A stretch of 64,000 nt of DNA from the NCBI RefSeq assembly GCF_003865095.1, contig NZ_BHYK01000013.1, positions 62,001-126,000 on the forward strand, in the 5' to 3' direction. The position numbers and the translations under genes were made by a program. Of this stretch, positions 36,302-45,881 are shown piece after piece (position 1 is the stretch's first letter; each line of letters begins with the position of its first letter). Below the pieces are notes generated by a model. That model was given only the letters and a program-made list of their open reading frames with translations. It ran no database searches and was not told where the DNA came from. The DNA comes from Clostridium tagluense. GTDB taxonomy: Bacteria; Bacillota; Clostridia; Clostridiales; Clostridiaceae.

Positions 36302-36434
36302 AACTTTATTCCTTATAATTTCAAAGGGTAGTGGTGGTGAATATGTTTGAATATAGTGTGCAAACAGGATATAATATATTGAATACAAAATATTGGTTAT
36401 TTTATATATTTACATAAATGTTTGGAGGGAATAA

Positions 36435-38105
36435 ATGATTTGCAACAATTGTAATAATGAATTTACTAATATTAGTGGATTGAAATTTTGTCCATATTGT
36501 GGAGAGGAAATAGAAGAAGGCATTGATTCGAAAATTAATAACATAGAAAACGAGAATATAACTACCGGGGACATAAATAAGAAAAACCATGAAGATACAC
36601 AACCTATGCCTGTAATAACAGAAGAAAATATAAAGAAGTATAACAGAGAAAATGGAGATAAGTTTTTTGATTCACTAAAAAAAACCTTTGTGAACATGAA
36701 AGTAATCAGAGAAAAAAAATTTGATTCATTAAAGAAAACCTTTATGAATATGAAAGTAATCAAAGAAAAAAAAATTACTCCATTAAAGAAAAGTTTTATG
36801 AATATGAAAGTAGTTATACCTATAATAGCCTTATTAGTTGTTATTGGAGGAGGGGTGTTTGCATACACATTTTTTACTGCAAGGCCCGTAGATGAAGTTA
36901 GAATAAAGGAAGACTTGATGGGAAAAATAATAACGCTTCCTAAAGGTACAAGCATAAAAATGAGCACGGATAACATGAAAAGCTTCAGTATAAATACTAG
37001 AAATACAGATAAGAGTAAGGATGAGATAAAGATAGCGTTAACTTTGAACAACGGCGCCATTGAGGCAAAGACCTTGGCATCAGTAGTATATACTTACCAA
37101 GGTAAAAATCAATGGAAAATAAGTGACGGAGTTAGATTGGACACAGTTAATGCAATAAAACCGGTTGTAGGTATGGATGAAAAGAAGTTCTTGGAAGCCG
37201 TGAAAAAATTAAGTATAACCATTGCAGATACAAAAGTAGTATTAGGTGGACAAGAAGTAAAAAGTCTTGGTATAAGTTTAAAAACACCAGATTTAGAAAA
37301 GGGGAAAGAAGAAATTCTAATGCAAACATCTATAGACAGCGGACTTCTGGCTACTACAGGAAAAATAAAGTGCAAGCTTGTTTTTGAAAATGAAGTATGG
37401 AGAATTGCGACTACCGAGAAAAATAGCACTGAGGATTTTACACTGGTAATATCGCCAACTTTTTCTGACGAAAAGGTTATTGAAGCTGTAAGGGAAAATG
37501 GATTGGAAGAAACAGTAACTTATTCGAATTTTTTTGGAGGCAAAGGGTTTACTGTAAAGGATAGTTTTACTAAGAGTATTAATGTAGCTGGTAAAAGGTA
37601 TGATGCAGAAAAGGGAGTACTATATGTTAATGCTAAGAGGGAAAATACAGCGGGGGAAATAAAATCAGTATTAACAACTGGCTATACTTTCTCAATATCT
37701 TTAAGCAAAATAGCGTTAACAGATAAAGCAAAAACTACTGTTAATAGTGGGACAATAAATAATGTGGCGACTCCACGAGTAATATCAACTATTACTAATG
37801 TTGAAGTTGAAGGAAATAATTTGTTTTTCTGGTGGTCTAATAATCATAAAATAACACCTGAAGAAGCGAAGACATTTAAAACTAGTAAAATATTATCCAA
37901 AAAGGGTTTTGAAAATATAAAATATGTTTATGGAAGTATTACTTATAAGGATGATAAAAAGAATAAAAGCGCTTCTGGTTCTTTTGTAGCATTATATTTC
38001 CTTGTTTATGATGGAACTAACGGATACAACTGGAAATTAGATAAAATAATTGGTGCTGATTCACCTAATTACAATGCGCTTACTAAGGAAGCAAAAAATC
38101 AATAA
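36435..38105 (+). CDS. Zinc-ribbon membrane protein with internal triplicated repeat
   Basis: 556 residues. An N-terminal zinc ribbon (CNNC ... CPYCGEE, residues 3-27) is followed by a charged cytoplasmic stretch containing three near-identical units of about 19 residues (SLKKTFVNMKV, SLKKTFMNMKV, PLKKSFMNMKV; about 76-130). A single transmembrane helix (VVIPIIALLVVIGGGVFAY) then leads to a large exterior all-beta part. It resembles the Clostridium zinc-ribbon membrane proteins of unknown role (YvbJ/TcaA-like layout). ATG 36435 follows TTTGGAGGG. Ends at a terminator. Confidence 0.75.
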   Translation: MICNNCNNEFTNISGLKFCPYCGEEIEEGIDSKINNIENENITTGDINKKNHEDTQPMPVITEENIKKYNRENGDKFFDSLKKTFVNMKVIREKKFDSLKKTFMNMKVIKEKKITPLKKSFMNMKVVIPIIALLVVIGGGVFAYTFFTARPVDEVRIKEDLMGKIITLPKGTSIKMSTDNMKSFSINTRNTDKSKDEIKIALTLNNGAIEAKTLASVVYTYQGKNQWKISDGVRLDTVNAIKPVVGMDEKKFLEAVKKLSITIADTKVVLGGQEVKSLGISLKTPDLEKGKEEILMQTSIDSGLLATTGKIKCKLVFENEVWRIATTEKNSTEDFTLVISPTFSDEKVIEAVRENGLEETVTYSNFFGGKGFTVKDSFTKSINVAGKRYDAEKGVLYVNAKRENTAGEIKSVLTTGYTFSISLSKIALTDKAKTTVNSGTINNVATPRVISTITNVEVEGNNLFFWWSNNHKITPEEAKTFKTSKILSKKGFENIKYVYGSITYKDDKKNKSASGSFVALYFLVYDGTNGYNWKLDKIIGADSPNYNALTKEAKNQ

Positions 38106-38116
38106 AACATATAAAG

Positions 38117-38161
38117 AAAGGCCAGTTAAGGTAAATATTAATAATCTTAGCTGGCTTTTTT
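38117..38161. terminator. Intrinsic terminator
   Basis: Stem GGCCAGTTAAG / CTTAGCTGGC, followed by TTTTTT. It lies between the convergent zinc-ribbon and YbaN genes. Confidence 0.85.
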
Positions 38162-38169
38162 ACATCTTA

Positions 38170-38574
38170 TCAGATTTCTTCTGTCTGATAATCTACTTTT
38201 AATATCTTTCTAGTTTTAATTTTGAAAATAAAATAATAATATTTACATAATATAATAAATATTAAAACAATTTTCATGAATATGTTATTTGTAATTATTA
38301 GTGGGAAAGCTATCATAAAATCGGCGAATAATAATATTATTACCTTTTGCTTTAAAGTTAAGGTTCTATCTTTAATAAAGCTTTCTAGATGCTTCTTATA
38401 AATTTTAGTACTCTTAAACCAGGTATTCAATCTTTCAGATCCTCTCATAAAGCATACGGAGGCTAAAAGTAAGAAAGGGGTTGTAGGTAGTACTGGTAAA
38501 ACTATTCCTATAATACCTAATCCCATTGCTATAAAACCAACTAATACATAAATGATTTTGATTATTTTATTAAT
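38170..38574 (-). CDS. YbaN (DUF454) family membrane protein, probable AUU start
   Basis: About 134 residues. It carries the family signature GLGIIGIVLPVLPTTPFLLL, CFMRGSERLNTWF and an ending set of hydrophobic helices. The first ATG (38526) would remove most of helix 1. The frame is open upstream and encodes NKIIKIIYVLVGFIA, the usual YbaN start. It has no ATG, GTG or TTG before the stop TAG. An AGGGGG ribosome-binding site is placed eight bases before ATT 38574. I take this as an AUU start, the rare codon known from infC. Function of the family is unknown. Confidence 0.8.
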   Translation of the reverse strand: MNKIIKIIYVLVGFIAMGLGIIGIVLPVLPTTPFLLLASVCFMRGSERLNTWFKSTKIYKKHLESFIKDRTLTLKQKVIILLFADFMIAFPLIITNNIFMKIVLIFIILCKYYYFIFKIKTRKILKVDYQTEEI

Positions 38575-38682
38575 ATTACATACCCCCTATATTAGAAAAA
38601 ACAAGTTTGAATTTATATATTATAATATTTAAATTACACAAACATTGTACCAAATATCGAGGGTTTTGTAATGTTTTAGTTA

Positions 38683-38835
38683 ATATTGCAGTACCGCAGG
38701 TGATGATTTTCACTTCATCCACCCTTATCATGTACAGGATTTTCTGGAAGGGGTTGAGAGCTTTTCATCCAGTTTAACCCTAGCAATATAGATACAATCT
38801 ATGCAAGTGTTCCGAGGTTTAACATTTACCTGGGG
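38683..38835. ncRNA. Unassigned structured RNA candidate
   Basis: A closing stem ATATTGC/GCAATAT (38683-38689 with 38783-38789) encloses three stacked hairpins: GGTGATGA/TCATCCACC (38699-38723), CCCTT/AAGGG (38722-38752) and GGGTT/AACCC (38751-38780). A 6-bp hairpin at 38788-38802 and a short one at 38815-38831 follow. G+C is clearly above the flanks. On the minus strand the loops are A-rich (GTGAAAATC, GGATGAAAAG, CCAGAAAATCC), so the RNA may be minus-strand, i.e. leader of ybaN; it could also be plus-strand, ahead of the kinase. No known family recognised. The remaining stretch 38836-39082 shows no gene. Confidence 0.5.
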
Positions 38836-39082
38836 CATATAAAAGGCGATTTCACACAAATACTATGACAAATTTATATGGTGTTCTTGGAATATGTTGA
38901 GTTTATGCTAAAATATATTAAAAATTTTAAGATTTATGTTGAATAAATATAGGATATTAATATAATTGAAATATATGTATAAATTTAGAATTAAAGTGAG
39001 ACTTGTTAGTGCGTAACTGATTAATAATAAATACAAACAGTTTGAAATAGTGTTATTGGATTATAGGGTGGGGGGTAAAATT

Positions 39083-40813
39083 ATGAATAGAGAAAGGTCT
39101 ATAGAAATAGAAAAACTAAAAGCTAATATGAAAAAATTAGAACAAGTTAATGCTATTCTTGAAAAAGAGATAGCTGAGGATAAGAGAACTATGGAGGAGC
39201 TAAAAGCAAACGAGGAACGGCTAAACTTTGCTCTTGAGGGTAGCGGAGATGGTGTTTGGGATTGGAATGCAATAACAAATGAGATGATTTATTCAAAAGG
39301 ATGGAAGGGCATGCTTGGTTATGAAGAGAATGAGATTCAAAATTTATTTAGCGAATGGGACGAGTTGCTTCATCCTGAGGATAAGGAGTCTGCTTATTTA
39401 AAGTTAAACAGGTATTTAAAAGGAGTAGTTCCGGCCTACGACAGTGAATATAGACTCCGTGCAAAAGATGGATTTTATAAATGGATACTTAGCAAGGGTA
39501 AAATTATAAGCTGGACTACAGATGGAAAGCCTTTAAGAGTAACAGGTACGCATTCTGATATTAATTCTCGCAAGCTAATGGAACAGGAATTAAGAGAAGC
39601 TAAGGAACGGTTTTCTAATGTTCTTGAGTATTCCCAGGATGCATCTTATAGAAGAAATGTTGTAACTGATAAATATGATTATATGAGTCCTGTTTTTGAA
39701 AGATTAACAGGTTATACTCTTGAGGAAATTCTAGTAATGAATGAGAATACTGTTTTTAAAAAGATTCATCCGGATGATTCGGATGATGTAATCCAGCGTA
39801 TAAAAGAAGCATCCGCAAAGAATGGTGCATCAGAGACAATAGCAATAGAGTACCGGTTTTTATGCAAAAATGGTGAGTACAGATGGTTTCTTGACAGGTT
39901 TACATCAGTAAAAGGAAAATTGCTACAACCGTCTTTTCGGTACGGAGTTTTTCAAGATATTACTTTCCAAAAAAATGTTAAAGAAGAGCTAAAAAAAGCA
40001 AAGGAAATTGCGGAAAAAGCTAGTATTAACAAAAGTGAATTTATTGCTAATATGTCACATGAACTCAGAACTCCTATCAACGTTACCCTGGCAGGGGTTC
40101 AGCTTTTTGAGCTATATCTTAAAAATGGCTCTTATTTGAACAAAGAAAAAACTTCAAAACACTTAAAAGCTATGAAACGAAATTGCATGCGTCTATTAAG
40201 GTTGGTTAACAACCTAATTGATTCAACTAAAATTGATGCGGGATTTTACGAACCACATTTTAGAAATCAAGATATTGTAAGTCTTATTAACAGAATTGCA
40301 TTGTCGGTATCGGATTATGCAAAACAAAAGGACATCAACTTGCTATTCCATACAGATATTGAAAAAATGTTAATAACATGTGATGTGGATATGATTGAGC
40401 GGATAATGTTAAACATCATTTCAAATGCTATAAAATTTACTGCGGATTCTGTTCTTATAAATATTTACAAGGGAGTGGACAGGATTGTTATTTCAGTTAA
40501 AGATAATGGGATTGGAATTGAAAAAGAAAATCAAAATATAATATTTGAAAGATACAAACAAGTTTCAAAACTATTTACAAGAGAGAATGAGGGTAGTGGT
40601 ATTGGGTTATCTTTAACGAAATCTCTTGTTGAAATGCATGGTGGAAATATTAGCGTAAAAAGTGAATATGGAAAAGGCTGCGAATTTATTATTGAACTTC
40701 CAGTTAAATATGATACAAATGAGGAGTGCATAATACATAATTTTAACGAAACTGAGGATAAAGACAAATTTATTGAAAAGATGAATGTAGAATTTTCAGA
40801 TATTTATGAATAA
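39083..40813 (+). CDS. Soluble hybrid-PAS sensor histidine kinase
   Basis: 576 residues, no membrane segment. Order: N-terminal coiled coil (about 1-50), PAS-1 with PAC (about 55-180: GDGVWDWNAITNEMIYS), PAS-2 with PAC (about 185-310: YRRNVVTDKYDYMSPVFERL), HisKA with phospho-acceptor His326 in MSHELRTPIN, and HATPase with NIISNAIKFT, DNGIGIE and GSGIGLSLTKSLV. It autophosphorylates in response to a cytoplasmic signal, perhaps redox or a ligand in PAS. No response regulator is adjacent, so it is an orphan kinase; in Clostridia such kinases often feed Spo0A. ATG 39083 follows GGTGGGGGG. Confidence 0.92.
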   Translation: MNRERSIEIEKLKANMKKLEQVNAILEKEIAEDKRTMEELKANEERLNFALEGSGDGVWDWNAITNEMIYSKGWKGMLGYEENEIQNLFSEWDELLHPEDKESAYLKLNRYLKGVVPAYDSEYRLRAKDGFYKWILSKGKIISWTTDGKPLRVTGTHSDINSRKLMEQELREAKERFSNVLEYSQDASYRRNVVTDKYDYMSPVFERLTGYTLEEILVMNENTVFKKIHPDDSDDVIQRIKEASAKNGASETIAIEYRFLCKNGEYRWFLDRFTSVKGKLLQPSFRYGVFQDITFQKNVKEELKKAKEIAEKASINKSEFIANMSHELRTPINVTLAGVQLFELYLKNGSYLNKEKTSKHLKAMKRNCMRLLRLVNNLIDSTKIDAGFYEPHFRNQDIVSLINRIALSVSDYAKQKDINLLFHTDIEKMLITCDVDMIERIMLNIISNAIKFTADSVLINIYKGVDRIVISVKDNGIGIEKENQNIIFERYKQVSKLFTRENEGSGIGLSLTKSLVEMHGGNISVKSEYGKGCEFIIELPVKYDTNEECIIHNFNETEDKDKFIEKMNVEFSDIYE

Positions 40814-41014
40814 GAAAATATTCATAATTTTAGCTTAATGTATTCATGGACAAGCACCAGCAATTTATATAAAAGTGATATTAAGTATGTTTTTTCAATG
40901 AGATAGTATAATGCGTAGAATACAGGTGTAAAATATTAAATAATATAATTAGTCATATAGAGAAAAATGGGCTATTATCTATAGATATATTAAAAGGTAA
41001 AATATAAGTTTAGG

Positions 41015-41048
41015 CAGGCTAGTTTAAGCAAGAAATATTGGTAGCCTG
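41015..41048 (+). promoter_or_regulatory. Leader hairpin upstream of gadB
   Basis: CAGGCTA / TAGCCTG stem in the 290-base gap before gadB, about 55 bases from the start. No T-run follows. It may be part of the gadB 5' UTR; nothing else is recognisable in 40814-41104. Confidence 0.3.
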
Positions 41049-41104
41049 TAATAGATAAAAATATAATGGTTTAATTATTGTGGATAAGAGAGGCGGAATA
41101 AAAT

Positions 41105-42493
41105 ATGACATTGTTTAATAATAAAAACAGAGATGATGAAGGGTTTAAATCTCTTTACACTAATTCAATAGCTCAGACTCAGCTTCCGAAAGATGAATTG
41201 CCCCATAAAATTTCCGATCCTCAAGTGATTCGGCGATTGATCTACGACGAGCTGTTTATGGATGGAAACGCTCGCCAAAACCTAGCAACCTTTTGCACTA
41301 CATACATTGAAGACGAAGTGCGTGATCTAATGGATTTATCAATTAATAAAAATATGATAGATAAGGATGAGTACCCGCAAACTGCTGAAATTGAACATCG
41401 ATGTGTTAATATATTGGCAAATCTTTGGCATTCACCTGGAAAACTAGACACCATTGGGTGTTCAACAATTGGATCAAGTGAAGCGGCAATACTTGGTGGA
41501 TTGGCATTTAAATGGAAATGGCGCAAACGTCGCGAAGCTGAGGGTAAATCTTCGAGTAATCCTAACATTGTATGCGGACCTGTTCAAATATGTTGGCATA
41601 AATTTGCAAGATACTTTGATGTAGAGATAAGAGAAATTCCTCTACTACCAGATGAGCTATGTTTGAAGCCTTCTCAATTAGTGGATTATTGTGATGAGAA
41701 TACAATTGGAGTAGTGGCAACTTTGGGTAGCACATTTACCTGCGTTTATGAGCCAGTGGAGGGGATTGCTAAAGCCTTAGATGTGATTGAGAAAGAAGCA
41801 GGCTATGATATCCCCATTCATGTGGATGGAGCTAGCGGAGCATTTATTGCACCATTTATACAGAAAAATATTAAGTGGGATTTTTGCATTCCTAGGGTTA
41901 AATCTATTAACGCATCAGGTCATAAATTTGGTATGGCACCGCTTGGTGTTGGTTGGGTAGTTTGGAGGGCTTTGGAGGATTTGCCTGAGGAATTAATCTT
42001 TAATGTGGATTATTTAGGAGGACAAATGCCAACATTTGCACTGAATTTTTCAAGGCCAGCTGGTCAAATTATTGCCCAATATTACAAGCTTTTGCAATTG
42101 GGTCATGAGGGCTATACTGCAATTCAGAATAGTTGTGCCAATACTGCCCAGTATTTAGGTGGGGAGCTTTCCAAAATAGATTTATTTGAAATATTATATG
42201 ATGGTCATGGTGCAATACCTGCAGTTTGTTATAAACTAAAGGATGAAATTGCAAGTGGATTCACACTTTATGATCTTTCTGATCGTTTAAGAATGCATGG
42301 TTGGCAAATAGCCTCCTATCCACTCCCAAGCAATCGACAAGATATAACTGTACAACGTATTTTAATTCGTCACGGTGTTAGTCGTGATATGATATTTTTA
42401 CTTCTTCGTGATTTAAAAAAAGAATTGGAGAGTTTAAATGATAAATCAGTATTAAATACTTGTATTTGTAACAAAGTTAGTTTCCATCATTAA
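41105..42493 (+). CDS. gadB: Glutamate decarboxylase
   Basis: 462-residue PLP enzyme converting glutamate to GABA and CO2 while consuming a cytoplasmic proton. HVDGASGAFIAPF and the PLP-lysine motif SINASGHKFGMAPLGVGW are diagnostic, as is the N-terminal segment RRLIYDELFMDGNARQNLAT. The C-terminal region includes a terminal histidine pair, as in the pH-sensing tails of enterobacterial GadB. The cognate antiporter gadC is not in the window. AGAGGCGGAATAAAAT precedes ATG 41105. Confidence 0.97.
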   Translation: MTLFNNKNRDDEGFKSLYTNSIAQTQLPKDELPHKISDPQVIRRLIYDELFMDGNARQNLATFCTTYIEDEVRDLMDLSINKNMIDKDEYPQTAEIEHRCVNILANLWHSPGKLDTIGCSTIGSSEAAILGGLAFKWKWRKRREAEGKSSSNPNIVCGPVQICWHKFARYFDVEIREIPLLPDELCLKPSQLVDYCDENTIGVVATLGSTFTCVYEPVEGIAKALDVIEKEAGYDIPIHVDGASGAFIAPFIQKNIKWDFCIPRVKSINASGHKFGMAPLGVGWVVWRALEDLPEELIFNVDYLGGQMPTFALNFSRPAGQIIAQYYKLLQLGHEGYTAIQNSCANTAQYLGGELSKIDLFEILYDGHGAIPAVCYKLKDEIASGFTLYDLSDRLRMHGWQIASYPLPSNRQDITVQRILIRHGVSRDMIFLLLRDLKKELESLNDKSVLNTCICNKVSFHH

Positions 42494-42510
42494 TTAATAG
42501 AGATATAGCA

Positions 42511-42556
42511 AAAAAGCAGCACTATCAAAATAATTTGATTAGTGTCGCTTTTTTAT
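42511..42556. terminator. Intrinsic terminator
   Basis: Imperfect stem AAAAAAGC-A-GCACTATCAAA with TTTGATTAGTG-T-CGCTTTTTT. It lies between convergent gadB and the GNAT gene. Confidence 0.85.
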
Positions 42557-42581
42557 AACCGTTTAAATTTATAAATTATTG

Positions 42582-43889
42582 CTATATATCCATATCATTA
42601 TTTATATAATGACTGTGAACAAAGCCTATTTTTTCTAACATATCAACATATTTATCAGGACTTTGAAGTAATATAAACTCTATATCATCATTTTTTGTTA
42701 CATCTTTTATTGTTTTAATTACTGTAGCTCGTCCAATTCCTCTTCCCCTTAATGAAGGTTTAACGGCCCCAAAATATAATCCTAAGACATCGGTATCTAA
42801 TTTACTAAATGCAGTTGTAGAAACTACTTCCCCATTTAAAATCCCGTTATAAAGAGTATAGCCATTTTCAATGTTTGTAACAGCATTATAAACTATATTT
42901 TTAAAAGTGTTCTTTTCAATTTCTTTAATTTCAAGAGCAGCTATAAAAGTTCCACACCATGTGTCTATCATTTCACTATTTGTAGCTTTTTCAATAGCAA
43001 ATCCTTCTATTTTTTCATATTCACTATTTAAAATGTAGGGTGGAAGGTACATACAATTAAGCTCTTTATCATCTATATACCTAAAACCCTCAATGGCTTT
43101 AATATGATTATTTCTGCTTTGATTGTTTGAATCTATGAGATCCTTCGGAGTTCCTTCAATTATTCCAAACCAATCTGAATAACCATATTTTATAAAGCCA
43201 CATTTTGCTGCAAGACCTGGTGACATATTATTTGCTTCATTTATTTGAAGAAAAGGTATTTTTCCTAGCTTCATAATCTTTGATGAAAGGTCTATTGAAG
43301 TATCAACTGCATAATTATTTTTTCTATACTCATCCTTTGTGAACATTATACCCATGGAATTGTCATTGTGAACAAGCACCCATGAGGCAATATCTCCATT
43401 AGAATATATAGCTGAAGATGGTCGATGAGATATATCTTTTTCAATGGTTTTAAGGCTATCAGGATTTCTATAGGTGTAAAAATTATCAACTGTTTCTGCA
43501 TCTTTTATATTAATAGATTCTACCGTGTTTTTTACAAGACTTAAATCTAAATTTTCCTTTGGAAGGTAGTGCAATGAACATCTGCTTTCCCAGGTTACTA
43601 AATATCTTTCTCTTATTTTCTGGGCAAGTGGTCTGTATACACCTGAAAATCCATAAAAATTATCTTTAAATAGTGTTTTAAGCACTTCATCTAAAAACAC
43701 ATCATCCTCAGTATATATGTAGTTAAAGTATTCGTATCTTACAAGAACACCTCTAGATAATTGTTCCTTATCCACATATATTTCTGCCAGGGGTTCATTT
43801 TCTATTATGCCTATTATATTTAAATTTACAATTTCATTTTGCTTTAAGTATTCCATAATTGCTTGTGATATTTTAGTTTTTACTATCAT
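42582..43889 (-). CDS. Tandem GNAT-domain acetyltransferase
   Basis: 435 residues. The C-terminal GNAT domain contains LGLYFGAVKPSLRGRGIGRA (the acetyl-CoA loop) and LEKIGFVHSHY. The middle region (about 215-245: LQINEANNMSPGLAAKCGFI) looks like the end of a first, degenerate GNAT domain, after an N-terminal part of unknown fold. The start is ATG 43889, because GGAAGGAG precedes it; an ATG at 43907 is inside that site. It overlaps the upstream MATE gene's stop by four bases (ATGA), so the two are co-translated. Possibly modifies the compound exported by the MATE pump; this is inference. Confidence 0.8.
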   Translation of the reverse strand: MIVKTKISQAIMEYLKQNEIVNLNIIGIIENEPLAEIYVDKEQLSRGVLVRYEYFNYIYTEDDVFLDEVLKTLFKDNFYGFSGVYRPLAQKIRERYLVTWESRCSLHYLPKENLDLSLVKNTVESINIKDAETVDNFYTYRNPDSLKTIEKDISHRPSSAIYSNGDIASWVLVHNDNSMGIMFTKDEYRKNNYAVDTSIDLSSKIMKLGKIPFLQINEANNMSPGLAAKCGFIKYGYSDWFGIIEGTPKDLIDSNNQSRNNHIKAIEGFRYIDDKELNCMYLPPYILNSEYEKIEGFAIEKATNSEMIDTWCGTFIAALEIKEIEKNTFKNIVYNAVTNIENGYTLYNGILNGEVVSTTAFSKLDTDVLGLYFGAVKPSLRGRGIGRATVIKTIKDVTKNDDIEFILLQSPDKYVDMLEKIGFVHSHYINNDMDI

Positions 43890-45247
43890 ATAATTTTCTC
43901 CTTCCATCTATTGGTTTTAAAATATACTATTATAATAACTGCCTCAATTACAACTGATAAAGATACTGAAGCCCACACACCATTTGTCCCCATATTTAAT
44001 CTGCTTGCCAGGATATATGCAATGGGAAGCTTTAAAACTACGTTTGCAACTATTGAGGAAATCATAGGTGGGAATGTATCTCCTGACCCTTGAAAAGCTC
44101 CTCCATAAATTGTTGTGTATACTACAAAAATAAGACCAACATATACTATTCGGAGGTACTCGGCTCCAGTTCTTATTACTAATGGATCATTAATAAAAAA
44201 ACTCATTATATCTGTTGGAAAAATCAAATAGGGTATTGAAAATAAAATCATGTTGTAGCCTGCCAGTTTTAATCCTTCTTTTATAATTTTATCACATGCA
44301 TTTATATCACCTCGCCCAAGGCTTTGCCCCACCATTATTGAAATGGCAGTTGAAAGACCAACAAGGAATATAAAGGTATAGTTAAAAAGCTGTCCACCTA
44401 TTCCGAAAGCTGCGGTACCCTCTCTGCCTCCAACTGTATACACAAGACTGAACATAAACATTCCGGTAATAGGTCTTGCAACCTGCTGCAAACACGCCCA
44501 GCCGCCTATCTTTAATATTCTCATACTGTTATTTAGTTGCAGCTTCATACTCCATATAAATTTATTTAGACTAGAATCGTATATTTTCCTAATAAGAACA
44601 AGGGTAATTGCAATGCAGGAAAAGAGCATAGATATAACTGTTGCAATAGCAGCACCTGCAATTCCCAAATGAAATGTGAACATAAAAAGTGAATCAAGTA
44701 TTGCATTTATTAAATTAGATATTCCAAAAATTATAAGTGGAGTTAATGTATCTCCTAGTGATTGCAGTATTGTCCTTAATACTGAATTTAAAAATACAAA
44801 TATTGTTCCAATAAAGACAACGGATAAATATTTTTCGGTCAGAGCTACTACATTTGGTTCCGGATTAAAAATTAATTTGATTATGCTTTCTGTATTTAAA
44901 AAGCATATTATACTCAATATTATTCCAAAAATAAGTGATAGAGTAAATGATTGTCCACTAAAAGATCTAACTGACTCCATGTCACCTTCACCATAACTTC
45001 TTGAAACAAGAGCTATAGTTCCAGCTGAAACTAGAGTTGATATCACAAAGATTACACTCGAAGCTGAATTAGATAGTGCAGCAGCTGCGGCTTCATTTGT
45101 ACCAAGCTTTGCTATGAAATATGTATCAACTGTTCCTAAAAGACTTTGAAGTATCATGCCTATCATAATAGGCCATGAAAGCATGAAAATTTTCTTGATA
45201 TCCTTATTTAATTTTTTATCTGTGGTTTTTAATATATTTTTACCCAT
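43886..45247 (-). CDS. MATE family efflux transporter, paired with GNAT
   Basis: 453 residues, twelve predicted helices in two MatE units (MLSWPIMIGMILQSLLGTVD; GGQLFNYTFIFLVGLSTAIS; SLGRGDI). Belongs to the NorM/DinF superfamily. ATG 45247 has GGGAG seven bases upstream. Only distantly similar to the MATE at 22218, so it is not a recent duplicate. Its promoter should lie in 45254-45556, which otherwise shows no gene. Confidence 0.92.
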   Translation of the reverse strand: MGKNILKTTDKKLNKDIKKIFMLSWPIMIGMILQSLLGTVDTYFIAKLGTNEAAAAALSNSASSVIFVISTLVSAGTIALVSRSYGEGDMESVRSFSGQSFTLSLIFGIILSIICFLNTESIIKLIFNPEPNVVALTEKYLSVVFIGTIFVFLNSVLRTILQSLGDTLTPLIIFGISNLINAILDSLFMFTFHLGIAGAAIATVISMLFSCIAITLVLIRKIYDSSLNKFIWSMKLQLNNSMRILKIGGWACLQQVARPITGMFMFSLVYTVGGREGTAAFGIGGQLFNYTFIFLVGLSTAISIMVGQSLGRGDINACDKIIKEGLKLAGYNMILFSIPYLIFPTDIMSFFINDPLVIRTGAEYLRIVYVGLIFVVYTTIYGGAFQGSGDTFPPMISSIVANVVLKLPIAYILASRLNMGTNGVWASVSLSVVIEAVIIIVYFKTNRWKEKII

Positions 45248-45556
45248 TGACACTCTCCCTTCTCAATTATTTAACACCCCAATTGCGATGAGTGCATAAA
45301 AATATTCTGTTTATAATGAAATATAGTTATTATCTAGTTTAATCATATTTATACTTTTGCAAATTGTCAATATATCTTATGTATTCTATATAAAGGATAA
45401 ATGGATAATGATTAAAATTCAATGAATAAGAGCTGGTGATAAAATAAGAGCAAGTAGCCAAGGACTGGAAAGCTATGGATGAAAACTTACTTTTAGCATT
45501 GCAAAAAAAGAGAAAATATTCTATACTATTGTTACAACTTAATAAAAAATTATTTA

Positions 45557-45740
45557 AGGTGCCTTTTAAAGGTTTAATAGGGAAAGTGGTCTAAATCCAC
45601 TGCAGCCCCCGCTACTGTACACGGAGACAAATCCATACCACTGGCAAAGCGCTGGGAAGGTTGGAGGAGAGTGACCCGCAAGCCAGGAGACCTGCCTAGA
45701 TGATATACAGCTTTATCCTACGGAGGGACGGGATGGCAAT
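45557..45740 (+). promoter_or_regulatory. Cobalamin riboswitch RS1 (upstream of cobO)
   Basis: All hallmarks are present: AGGTGCC start, AATAGGGAA, GTGG/CCAC stem, GCAGCCCCCGCTACTGT, and the B12 box GCCAGGAGACCTGCC (45682-45696). A likely terminator follows at 45765-45799. Predicts shut-off of cobO when adenosylcobalamin is plentiful. Confidence 0.97.
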
Positions 45741-45764
45741 TATATATGCTTTTTTGCATTGTAT

Positions 45765-45799
45765 TGCTTTCACATGGGATGTGAAGGCATTTTATTTTA
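45765..45799 (+). terminator. RS1 expression-platform terminator
   Basis: TGCTTTCACAT / ATGTGAAGGCA stem followed by TTTTATTTTAT, between RS1 and cobO. Confidence 0.8.
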
Positions 45800-45881
45800 T
45801 ATAAAGTCTTTTACTCGACCTTAAGAGGAAATTACCGTAGTACCACAATTAGATATTTTTAAACAAGGAGAGATGAATATA

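Noticed and set aside
36342-36416. 24-codon ORF upstream of the zinc-ribbon gene
   Set aside because: Weak ribosome-binding site, no conservation information, no following structure.
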